From NCBI GenBank assembly GCA_030590765.1, contig JAUVCP010000177.1, positions 1 to 5,530 of the forward strand: a stretch of 5,530 nucleotides of DNA. Direction: 5' to 3'. The translations under genes were made by a program, and so were the position numbers. Numbering within the stretch: the stretch's first letter is position 1; each line of letters begins with the position of its first letter. This document shows positions 1-5,530 of the stretch, piece by piece. This stretch comes from Flavobacteriaceae bacterium (GTDB lineage: Bacteria; Bacteroidota; Bacteroidia; Flavobacteriales; Flavobacteriaceae). Below the pieces are notes generated by a model, which did no database searches, had not been told where the DNA came from, and was given only the letters and a program-made list of their open reading frames with translations.

Positions 1-120
1 ATATCCAACAATGGTATCATTACTATTTGTAATTATATATCCAGAGTCATAATCCTTTTGAGAAATAACAAATAGAGGGAACAGGAAACATGTAAAAATT
101 ATCAGTTTAATACTTTTCAT
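1..120 (-). CDS. N-terminus of a secreted protein of unknown function (partial, runs off left edge)
   Basis: An ATG at 120-118 on the minus strand opens a frame that stays open for 40 codons to the window edge. It begins MKSIKLIIFTCFLFPLFVIS, a short basic start followed by a long hydrophobic core, which is a clear Sec signal peptide. Cleavage is probably near residue 20, before QKDYDSG. The mature part begins with GYIITNSNDTIVGY. A 'GYI.TN..DTI.G' segment right after the signal peptide is common in uncharacterised exported Bacteroidota proteins. There is no lipobox: the only Cys, residue 11, lies inside the hydrophobic core. The start is 43 bases after the stop of the acetyltransferase gene on the same strand, so it may be the last gene of that transcript. 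Its function cannot be inferred from 40 residues. Confidence 0.65.
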   Translation of the reverse strand, partial: MKSIKLIIFTCFLFPLFVISQKDYDSGYIITNSNDTIVGY

Positions 121-163
121 TTTTCTAAAGATACCTAAATAATTGTATAGCAATTGAATTTAA

Positions 164-730
164 TTATTTTTCTGAATTATCAATTTCTTTTTTGATTATT
201 GCAGGATTTCCAGCTACCATAACATTATCAGGCACATCCTTTACAACCACTGAACCTGCAGCAATTACCACGCCATTTCCAATATGAACTCCAGGACAAA
301 TAATTACACTTCCACCAATCCATACATCATTGCCAATCGTTATAGGTTTTGAAAATTCAAGCAAAGAATTTCTGATTTTTATTTCTAAAGGATGGGCTAC
401 AGTATAGATCTGAACATTCGGACCAATAAAAACATTATTACCTATTTTTACTTCTGAAGTATCTAAAATACAACAGTTAAAATTAATAAATACTTTTTTA
501 CCTAATTTGATATTAGATCCATAATCGCAATAAAAAGGAGGTTCTATCCAAAATACTTTATCATATGCACCTATTAAATCTTTAAATAACTTATTGCGTT
601 CTTTTATTTGATCATCAGCAAGGCTGTTTATTTTTTGAAATTTTAACCGTGCTACATATCTTTCCTTTGACAGAACTGGATCCATTGGATTATACAATTG
701 TCCGGATAGCATCTTTTCTTTTTCAGTCAT
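164..730 (-). CDS. Sugar O-acetyltransferase, maltose/galactoside acetyltransferase type (LacA/Maa/NodL family)
   Basis: This 188-residue protein has the length and layout of the cytoplasmic CoA-dependent O-acetyltransferases of the LacA/Maa/NodL group, which move acetyl from acetyl-CoA to a hydroxyl of a sugar. Residues 1-55 match the N-terminal Mac domain ([18 protein letters not shown], then a helix rich in Arg and Lys). Residues about 70-175 are a left-handed beta helix built of hexapeptide repeats, such as [28 protein letters not shown] and [13 protein letters not shown]. His113 in YTVAHPL is the expected catalytic histidine, and AGNPA (173-177) is the usual C-terminal coenzyme A-contacting segment. 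The true acceptor sugar cannot be told from sequence; these enzymes are broad and often annotated only as 'sugar O-acetyltransferase'. The ATG lies 13 bases after the TAG of the peptidase gene, which suggests one transcript. No Shine-Dalgarno sequence is seen. Confidence 0.93.
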   Translation of the reverse strand: MTEKEKMLSGQLYNPMDPVLSKERYVARLKFQKINSLADDQIKERNKLFKDLIGAYDKVFWIEPPFYCDYGSNIKLGKKVFINFNCCILDTSEVKIGNNVFIGPNVQIYTVAHPLEIKIRNSLLEFSKPITIGNDVWIGGSVIICPGVHIGNGVVIAAGSVVVKDVPDNVMVAGNPAIIKKEIDNSEK

Positions 731-743
731 TTATTTGAAATCT

Positions 744-2627
744 CTAAAGGGTTTCTTTTAACCATTTTTTAAACTCACGATGCCAAACCAAAGAATTTTG
801 ATAATCTAAAACCCAGTGATTTTCTTCAGGAAAATATAATAACTTACTTTTAATACCTTGTAATTGTGCTGCCTGAAACGCCTCTAAACCCTGCCCTATT
901 GGAACTCTGTAATCTTTTCCTCCCTGGATGATCATGATAGGTGTATTCCATTTTTCAACATGTTCAACCGGATTAAAAAGAGTATAGCTTTTTTGGGCTG
1001 CTTTATTGTCTTTTTCCCAATAAGGACCACCAAGATCCCAATCTACAAAAAACAATTCTTCAGTAGTTCCGTACATACTTTTTTCATTGAAAATACCATC
1101 ATGTGAAATAAATGTTTTAAATCTATTTTCATGAAAAGCAGCTAAATAAAATACCGAGTAACCGCCATAACTTGCTCCTATACAACCCAGTCTGTCATTA
1201 TCAACATAAGGTTCTTTTGCAATATCATCAATTGCCGACAAATAATCTTTCATGTTTTGCCCGCCATAATCTTTACTGATCTGTTCATTCCATTCTACTC
1301 CATAACCCGGCATCCCTCTTCTGTTTGGTGCAATAATGATATATCCATGGGCTGCCATTAATTGAAAATTCCAACGATAAGAATAAAACTGGCTTAAAGC
1401 ACCTTGTGGACCACCCTGACAATATAATATTGTCGGATATTTTTTATTTGGATCGAAATTTGGAGGATAGATCACCCAGGAAAGAAGGTCTTTACCATCA
1501 GTTGCTTTAGTAATTCTTTTTTCAATTTTACCCAGACTTAAACTATTATAAATCGTATCATTTGCATGTGTGATCTGATTCATTTTACCATTTTTAAGAT
1601 CAACAGTATATAACTCTGGTGCATGGTTCATATCTCTTCTTGAAACAACCATTTTATTCTTGCTATGGCCTACAATTCCATTTACATCAAATTGACCCTT
1701 TGTAATTTGTTTTGGCATTGCTGAATATGAAATCTCTATTTCAAATAAATGAACTGTACCAAAAACGGGGGCATTAAAATAGATCTTATCTCCTTTATTA
1801 CTCCAAATAAAACTGTTTACCGTACCATCCCAGTTTTTGGTAAGATTGATATCTTTACCATTTCTTCTAACAATAATATCATTTTTATCTGCTTCATAGC
1901 CATCTCTTTTCATTTGCAACCAAGCCAGTTCTCCTTTGGATGAAAAAGAAGGAGAAACATCATAACCTTTGTTATATTCTGTAAGGTTTTTTGTTTTTTT
2001 TGTTACCAGATCATACTCATAAATATCACTATTGGTTGTTTTAGCATATTCAGTACCCTTATATTTTTTAGCTACATAAAGCACTTTTTTACTGTCAGTA
2101 CTCCAAATATAATCTTCAGAACCTCCAAAAGGTTTTTGCGGACAATCATAAGGTTCTCCTTCCATCAGATCAATTTCATCCTCTTTAGATTTGATAAATA
2201 CATGACCAAATAATCCATCTTCCCATGTATCCCAATGACGGTAATTCAGACTATTATAAATTTTCATATCGGATTGAGGAACATCTTTATAATAATCCTG
2301 ACCAGTAACAGGATTGATTTTTACCTCTTTAGAAAATAATTCAAACTTACTATCAGGAGAAATCAATCTATTATGTATTAGATTTTTATAATCTTTTATC
2401 AATTTGGATTCTCCTCCACTTATAGGTAAAATAAAAGTTTTTTTACCTCTGTTATTTTCTTTGATATCAACCATTGACACATTATAAATAACATTTTGCA
2501 AGTCATCTGTCAAACCAACAGCCGAAACCCTGTTAAGTGTAATCAATTGCTCAGGAGTCATTACTTTTTGAGCATATAACATGGAACTCAGTCCAAACAA
2601 AATAAAAAGTAGGTATAGTTTTCTCAT
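744..2627 (-). CDS. dpp5: Dipeptidyl peptidase 5-like S9-family serine peptidase, periplasmic
   Basis: This is a 627-residue prolyl-oligopeptidase-family (S9) exopeptidase that closely resembles Porphyromonas gingivalis DPP5, which releases dipeptides from the N-termini of oligopeptides in the periplasm. Residues 1-19 form a Sec signal peptide with likely cleavage after MLYA, before QKVMTPEQL. Residues about 25-370 are the beta-propeller domain, with family landmarks YRHWDTWEDG (129-138) and MEGEPYDCP (155-163). Residues about 375-627 are the alpha/beta hydrolase. The catalytic triad is Ser486 in GASYGG, Asp572 in GGKDYRVP and His604 in ENHWVL. The Ser-Asp and Asp-His spacings of 86 and 32 residues nearly equal those recalled for P. 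gingivalis DPP5 (S542, D627, H659). That protein is about 57 residues longer; by recalled alignment the difference lies mainly in the early propeller, and the short form seems usual in flavobacteria. It is probably the first gene of an operon with the acetyltransferase. Confidence 0.93.
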   Translation of the reverse strand: MRKLYLLFILFGLSSMLYAQKVMTPEQLITLNRVSAVGLTDDLQNVIYNVSMVDIKENNRGKKTFILPISGGESKLIKDYKNLIHNRLISPDSKFELFSKEVKINPVTGQDYYKDVPQSDMKIYNSLNYRHWDTWEDGLFGHVFIKSKEDEIDLMEGEPYDCPQKPFGGSEDYIWSTDSKKVLYVAKKYKGTEYAKTTNSDIYEYDLVTKKTKNLTEYNKGYDVSPSFSSKGELAWLQMKRDGYEADKNDIIVRRNGKDINLTKNWDGTVNSFIWSNKGDKIYFNAPVFGTVHLFEIEISYSAMPKQITKGQFDVNGIVGHSKNKMVVSRRDMNHAPELYTVDLKNGKMNQITHANDTIYNSLSLGKIEKRITKATDGKDLLSWVIYPPNFDPNKKYPTILYCQGGPQGALSQFYSYRWNFQLMAAHGYIIIAPNRRGMPGYGVEWNEQISKDYGGQNMKDYLSAIDDIAKEPYVDNDRLGCIGASYGGYSVFYLAAFHENRFKTFISHDGIFNEKSMYGTTEELFFVDWDLGGPYWEKDNKAAQKSYTLFNPVEHVEKWNTPIMIIQGGKDYRVPIGQGLEAFQAAQLQGIKSKLLYFPEENHWVLDYQNSLVWHREFKKWLKETL

Positions 2628-2643
2628 GGGTATAAAATTTTTC

Positions 2644-2651
2644 CAAAGTTA
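2644..2651 (-). promoter_or_regulatory. Putative Bacteroidota -7 promoter element for the dpp5 operon
   Basis: The minus strand reads TAACTTTG here, an exact match to the Bacteroidota -7 consensus TAnnTTTG. It ends 16 bases before the ATG at 2627, so transcription would start close to the gene and leave a leader of roughly 10-12 A/T-rich bases. No clear TTTG -33 element is visible at the expected distance upstream, which lowers confidence. Confidence 0.45.
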
Positions 2652-2718
2652 GAGAAAATTCATCTATTGTTTTGGCTTCTTATAATAAAAAATAAGCATA
2701 GTCAAAAACGATATGTAC

Positions 2719-2790
2719 AAAAAAAATCTCGACTGAACTCGGCCCAACAATTATCAATAAAAGACAAATTAATGAAGCTGATAATTGGCC
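2719..2790 (-). terminator. Possible weak terminator or stem-loop after the editing-domain gene
   Basis: On the plus strand CAATTATCA (2748-2756) is perfectly complementary to TGATAATTG (2779-2787), a 9-bp stem with a 22-base loop. A further GGC/GCC pairing (2741-2743 with 2788-2790) is possible across a 4-base bulge. On the minus-strand transcript the structure begins 10 bases after the TAA of the editing-domain gene. A run of eight T (2726-2719) follows about 15 bases after the foot of the stem. The long loop, the bulge and the distance to the T run make it a poor intrinsic terminator, though it is the only candidate between this gene and dpp5. Confidence 0.3.
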
Positions 2791-2799
2791 TCTAATATC

Positions 2800-3210
2800 T
2801 TAAAAAGATTTAAAAACTCTTGCCAGAGAAAATCCGGGAGCATCTACCTTCAGATCTAAAAAATACCCAAAGTGAGTCTGAAAAACCTCATAACCAACAT
2901 TCTCTAATCTTTCCTGAACATTATCAAAAATCTTCTTTGAAAATTCGGGATCTGCCTTGCTTTCGGATAAATGCGCAAAAGAATGTAAAACGACTTTTTT
3001 TGTGTTATTTTTACCACAAACCCACTTAATATTCTTTAAAAGTTTTTTTGCTACTTGAGATTCTTTTTCAAGATCTTCTGCTTCCACCTGAATAAATGCT
3101 GTTTGAGCATTTTCAAAGGATGCAGGTTTTTCATTCACCTCGGCAATTTCCAAGGTTTTTAAAGTTGGCGAATAGGCAAAAACTTTACAATAAATCAATA
3201 AAATTTTCAT
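2800..3210 (-). CDS. Free-standing archaeal-type threonyl-tRNA synthetase editing domain protein
   Basis: The 136 residues cover the whole N-terminal editing domain of archaeal ThrRS (tRNA-Thr_ED fold, related to D-aminoacyl-tRNA deacylase) and nothing else. In archaea this domain removes serine mischarged on tRNA-Thr. Landmarks are the start MKILLIYCKVFAY, the strand plus motif VVLHSFAHLSESKADPEF (73-90), a helix ending ENVGYEVF (103-110), FGYFLDLKV (114-122) and PGFSLARVF (125-133), which replaces the usual GHPLAE-type ending. His80 is kept. By recalled alignment to Pyrococcus abyssi ThrRS, the catalytic Tyr120-Lys121 pair is Phe117-Leu118 and Glu134 is Arg131. Deacylase activity is therefore doubtful; the protein may bind a nucleotide, an amino acid or tRNA instead. 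It follows the NifX-like gene by 28 bases and is probably co-transcribed with it. The family call is fairly firm; the role is unknown. Confidence 0.78.
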   Translation of the reverse strand: MKILLIYCKVFAYSPTLKTLEIAEVNEKPASFENAQTAFIQVEAEDLEKESQVAKKLLKNIKWVCGKNNTKKVVLHSFAHLSESKADPEFSKKIFDNVQERLENVGYEVFQTHFGYFLDLKVDAPGFSLARVFKSF

Positions 3211-3238
3211 GGAATCGAAAAAAAACTAATTCAAAATA

Positions 3239-3577
3239 CTATTGATCACATTGATTGTCACCACTTTCTAATTGGTCTTTCAAATATTTTTCAACAAGAG
3301 CCTGCGGAGAATCTTCATCAATTCCCATAAAAACCTCAATATTGTGATGTGTGAAAATATCCTGTGCTTTTTGACCCATTCCTCCAGAAATGATGGTACT
3401 AACACCCTTATCGGCCAAAAATCTTGGATAAGTTCCGGGCTGATGTACTGGCGGTGTATAAAAGGTAACATTCATAACCTTTTGATCTTCTGTTTCAACA
3501 ACAGCAAATTGCTCACTGTGTCCGAAATGGGCACATAATTTTTTATTGATAGTAGGAACCGCAAATAACTTTTTCAT
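3239..3577 (-). CDS. NifX/NifB-family iron-molybdenum cluster-binding domain protein
   Basis: This 112-residue cytoplasmic protein is a single Nitro_FeMo-Co domain with an RNase H-like fold, as in NifX, NafY, the C-terminus of NifB and small archaeal proteins such as MTH1175. Visible landmarks are the start KKLFAVPTINKKL, HFGHSEQF (17-24), HQPGTYPRFLADKGV (45-59) and the glycine loop ISGGMGQKA (63-71). Domains of this family bind metal clusters, or cluster precursors, in nitrogenase cofactor assembly. Many stand-alone copies occur in organisms without nitrogenase, where their job is unknown. Cys15 and Cys110 (in the C-terminal NQCDQ) are candidate ligands; many relatives end in a similar Cys-Asp-His tail, and here the last residue is Gln. 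It appears to be the first gene of a two-gene unit with the Thr-editing-domain gene, behind its own promoter-like element. Confidence 0.88.
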   Translation of the reverse strand: MKKLFAVPTINKKLCAHFGHSEQFAVVETEDQKVMNVTFYTPPVHQPGTYPRFLADKGVSTIISGGMGQKAQDIFTHHNIEVFMGIDEDSPQALVEKYLKDQLESGDNQCDQ

Positions 3578-3605
3578 AATTTAATAATTGATTAAAATAG
3601 ACCAA

Positions 3606-3639
3606 CAAATATAACTATTCTACACTAAAATAAGCCAAA
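3606..3639 (-). promoter_or_regulatory. Putative Bacteroidota-type promoter for the NifX-like / editing-domain operon
   Basis: The minus strand carries TTTG at 3639-3636 and TATATTTG at 3613-3606, separated by 22 bases. The second is an exact match to the -7 consensus TAnnTTTG, and the first sits near the expected -33 position. Transcription would start around 3600-3603, giving a leader of about 23-26 bases before the ATG at 3577. Both elements lie in the 111-base gap after the polyphosphate kinase gene, which supports a separate transcript. Confidence 0.55.
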
Positions 3640-3688
3640 ATTAAAGCTACTAATACACCATTTTATGTGCACATTGAACTATAAAATT

Positions 3689-4525
3689 TTAGTACTTTTC
3701 CGGGACAAAAGTTTGATCTGTAAATGGAGGTCGAATATAACCTTTATCCATTTTTCTTGGAGGAAGTTCAATTTTGTCATACCCCACTTCTTTATAATCG
3801 ATTGCACTTAAAAGATGACTGATACAATTCAATCTTGCAATCTTTTTATTGTCAGCAGGAACAACAAACCAAGGTGCTTGTTTGGTATCTGTATATTTAA
3901 ACATTTCATCTTTTGCCTTACTGTATTCCAACCACTTTTCACGAGATTCCAAATCCATCGGACTTAGTTTCCAACGTTTAGTTGGATCATCAATTCTTGA
4001 CTGAAATCGTCGCTCCTGTTCCTCATCAGATACTGAAAACCAGTATTTTATTAAAACTATTCCTGAACGTATAAGCATCCTCTCAAATTCAGGACAAGTA
4101 CGCATAAATTCGCGATATTGATGTTCAGTACAAAAATCCATCACATGCTCAACACCTGCTCGATTATACCAACTTCTGTCAAACAGAATCATTTCACCTG
4201 CTGCAGGTAAATGTGGCACATACCGTTGAAAATACCATTGTGTTTTTTCTCTGTCAGTTGGTGTACCCAATGCAACTACTTTACAAACTCTGGGATTCAA
4301 ACTTTGTGAAATACGTTTAATTACTCCTCCTTTTCCGGCAGCATCACGCCCCTCAAACAACACAACAACTTTTAGGCCTTTATGTTTTATCCATTCCTGA
4401 AGTCTCACGAGTTCAATCTGCAAATTGGCTAGTTCTTTATTGTATAACTTATTATTTATTCTTCTTTTGTCCCTTTTTTCAGGCTCAATACTTTTTGATT
4501 TGGGATTTTGATTGTCCGTGTTCAT
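3689..4525 (-). CDS. ppk2: Polyphosphate kinase 2, class I
   Basis: The 278-residue protein is a one-domain PPK2, a P-loop kinase that transfers phosphate between inorganic polyphosphate and nucleoside diphosphates (class I mainly ADP/GDP to ATP/GTP, reversibly) in the cytoplasm. Numbered from the ATG at 4525, Walker A is EGRDAAGKGG (58-67, Lys65), Walker B is LFDRSWYNRAGVE (114-126, Asp116 and Arg117), and the lid helix is RRFQSRIDDPTKRWKLSPMD (172-191). YFQRYVPHLPAAGE (98-111) and NPRVCKVVALG (77-87) are typical of class I. Residues 1-25 are a polar, charged tail of low complexity. The frame could extend to 4570, but that start would be TTG and would add 15 residues unlike the family, so the ATG at 4525 is preferred. 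No convincing promoter was found just upstream; TAACTTTC at 4553-4546 is one mismatch from TAnnTTTG but lacks a well-spaced -33 element. Confidence 0.95.
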   Translation of the reverse strand: MNTDNQNPKSKSIEPEKRDKRRINNKLYNKELANLQIELVRLQEWIKHKGLKVVVLFEGRDAAGKGGVIKRISQSLNPRVCKVVALGTPTDREKTQWYFQRYVPHLPAAGEMILFDRSWYNRAGVEHVMDFCTEHQYREFMRTCPEFERMLIRSGIVLIKYWFSVSDEEQERRFQSRIDDPTKRWKLSPMDLESREKWLEYSKAKDEMFKYTDTKQAPWFVVPADNKKIARLNCISHLLSAIDYKEVGYDKIELPPRKMDKGYIRPPFTDQTFVPEKY

Positions 4526-4885
4526 TAATTTTGAATTTAAAAAATGAAAGTTAGGAAAAAATACATTCAAATAAAAATGTAATTTTTTATATTATTATTT
4601 CAATACTTTGAATCATTATTATTTGAAATAATTGTTCCATTAGCTGTTTCCCTAAAGATTCAAAAAGGAAAATCCAAGTACACAAAGAAAAATATGAATT
4701 AAAGTCCCCATCATTTCTCCATAACACAAAGAGAAGCTACATTATTTTCTATTAAGTACAGGCTTTTGATTGATGTATTAAAGGTAAGTCATTTGTAATT
4801 AAAAAATTAAACAAAAAAGAGGATTTTCCTTTCGAAAAATCCTCTTTCATCCTAAAAACATATTATAAAGACAAGTCCTTCTATT
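4526..4885. other. Intergenic region between the unknown gene and ppk2
   Basis: These 360 very A/T-rich bases contain no credible gene on either strand. They hold the terminator of the right-hand gene (4813-4847) and, 75-107 bases upstream of the ppk2 ATG, two small inverted repeats. One is TTCAA-N4-TTGAA (4599-4612); the other is the 15-base palindrome ATTATTT-G-AAATAAT (4618-4632). Either could be an operator for ppk2, but A/T-only palindromes arise often by chance at this base composition. Nothing recognisable was seen in 4640-4810. Confidence 0.5.
4813..4847 (-). terminator. Intrinsic terminator of the right-hand gene
   Basis: AAAGAGGATTTT (4816-4827) pairs perfectly with AAAATCCTCTTT (4836-4847), a 12-bp stem with an 8-base loop. 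Read on the minus strand the stem runs directly into TTTTTTGTTTAATTTTTT, the U-rich tail expected of a Rho-independent terminator. It lies 38 bases past the TAA of the 212-residue gene and isolates that gene from ppk2. The plus strand lacks a good T run after the stem, so it acts mainly on leftward transcripts. Confidence 0.85.
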
Positions 4886-5524
4886 TTAGTTTTCAAATTG
4901 TTTTTTGATCTCCTCTTTCAATTCAGCAAATCTTTCTTTGTCACAATGTTTTGAATAAACTCCAATAAAATCATATACATCTTCATCAATAAATATTTCA
5001 GCTAAAAAGCTGTCAAATAAATGAAAATCACAATTGAACTTTATATTTTCCATTCCTTTTACAAAATCTTCCAGTTCAATGAACCGGTCGATCTGAAAGA
5101 AAAAACGATTTGAATTATCATGATCCTGATAGATATTTTCTTCTATTCTTTTAAAATTGATATATTTTTTAAAATGTATAAAACTATCATAAGCCCTCAC
5201 CTTTTGATCTTTTTGGAATTTTATTCCAATTTCCTGAAATTCTTTAATCAATATTGGAAGTTGCTCAATATTTGTAGTATTAATTCTGATACATGGGACA
5301 TTTTTATTTTGAAATGTCATATATCCAGGATGGATATTCATGTTGAAATTATGAGTTCTTTTTATCCGATTCCTGTTTCTTAATATTACATCCTGGAAAC
5401 AATTGATCTGATTTTTAACCAACAAATAAAGATGTCTATCACCAACATGCTTTTTATTAGGCGGAAAATCCTTTTTTGAATAATAATCCGGATTTGGATC
5501 AGATTCAAGAATCAATAAATTCAT
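4886..5524 (-). CDS. Uncharacterised protein, at least 212 residues (start not certain)
   Basis: I do not recognise this protein. The 212 residues from the ATG at 5524 are rich in Lys, Asn, Ile, Phe, Asp and Glu, with no signal peptide, membrane segment or repeat, so it looks soluble and cytoplasmic. Segments that may be conserved are ESDPNPDYYSKKDFPPNKKH (7-26), GDRHLYLLVKN (28-38), MNIHPGYMTFQNKNVPCIRI (62-81) and the acidic FLAEIFIDEDVYDFIGVYSK (173-192). The C-terminal 20 residues form a charged helix. Predicted strands and helices alternate as in an alpha/beta protein. The frame remains open upstream to the window edge (codons GAG and GAT precede the ATG), so the real start may lie outside and the protein may be longer. 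Its terminator follows immediately. The base composition matches its neighbours and gives no sign of transfer. Confidence 0.7.
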   Translation of the reverse strand: MNLLILESDPNPDYYSKKDFPPNKKHVGDRHLYLLVKNQINCFQDVILRNRNRIKRTHNFNMNIHPGYMTFQNKNVPCIRINTTNIEQLPILIKEFQEIGIKFQKDQKVRAYDSFIHFKKYINFKRIEENIYQDHDNSNRFFFQIDRFIELEDFVKGMENIKFNCDFHLFDSFLAEIFIDEDVYDFIGVYSKHCDKERFAELKEEIKKQFEN

Positions 5525-5530
5525 CTCATC

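Noticed and set aside
126..153. TATCTTTA with upstream TTG as a promoter for the left-edge gene
   Set aside because: It misses the last G of TAnnTTTG and would put the transcription start almost on the ATG; read-through from the acetyltransferase gene is at least as likely.
1749..1943. 64-codon plus-strand open frame inside dpp5
   Set aside because: It lies wholly antisense to the well-conserved propeller domain and its translation has no recognisable features; it is a shadow frame.
2820..3029. 69-codon plus-strand open frame opposite the editing-domain gene
   Set aside because: It overlaps a conserved gene on the other strand and has no family-like motif.
3272..3538. 88-codon plus-strand frame, and a 63-codon minus-strand frame at 3280-3471, both over the NifX-like gene
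   Set aside because: Both fall inside the conserved Nitro_FeMo-Co coding frame and read as random composition.
3660..3687. ATTTTAT / ATAAAAT inverted repeat enclosing TGTGCACA after ppk2
   Set aside because: The stem is seven A/T pairs with a 14-base loop and no T run follows on the minus strand, so it is not a credible terminator.
5120..5383. 87-codon plus-strand open frame within the unknown gene
   Set aside because: It is rich in Ile, Phe and Ser as expected for the antisense of an A/T-rich gene, and the opposite strand has the longer frame with a terminator.
1..5530. CRISPR array, tRNA, insertion sequence or phage genes
   Set aside because: No regularly spaced direct repeats, cloverleaf sequence, transposase or integrase motif was found on either strand.

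Overview
The window is about 30% G+C and all its supported genes lie on the minus strand. It looks like the chromosome of a Bacteroidota member, most likely a flavobacterium. The reasons are a flavobacterial-type dipeptidyl peptidase 5, starts without Shine-Dalgarno sequences but with A/T-rich leaders, at least two matches to the Bacteroidota -7 promoter element TAnnTTTG, and a small secreted protein with the GYIITN..DTI motif common in this phylum. No mobile element, CRISPR array, tRNA or rRNA was seen.

In the direction of transcription (right to left), the layout is as follows. (1) At the right edge is an unrecognised Lys/Asn/Ile/Phe-rich protein of at least 212 aa (5524-4886), followed by a strong intrinsic terminator (4847-4813). 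(2) After a 360-base intergenic stretch comes a class I polyphosphate kinase 2 (4525-3689). Its best start is the ATG at 4525; the longer frame that begins at 4570 would use TTG. (3) A promoter-like element (3639-3606) precedes a two-gene unit. The unit encodes a NifX/NifB-type iron-molybdenum cluster-binding domain protein (3577-3239) and, 28 bases on, a free-standing archaeal-type threonyl-tRNA synthetase editing domain (3210-2800). (4) After a 172-base gap, a second probable operon encodes a periplasmic S9-family dipeptidyl peptidase 5 (2627-744) and, 13 bases later, a maltose/galactoside-type O-acetyltransferase (730-164). (5) The exported N-terminus of another protein starts at 120 and runs off the left edge.

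Most of this is ordinary flavobacterial housekeeping and accessory metabolism: peptide scavenging, sugar or thiogalactoside acetylation, and polyphosphate-nucleotide exchange. The part most worth a second look is the NifX-like plus Thr-editing-domain pair. There is no nitrogenase gene in view. By recalled alignment, the editing domain has lost several residues that are catalytic in the archaeal enzyme. I found no convincing new multi-gene system.
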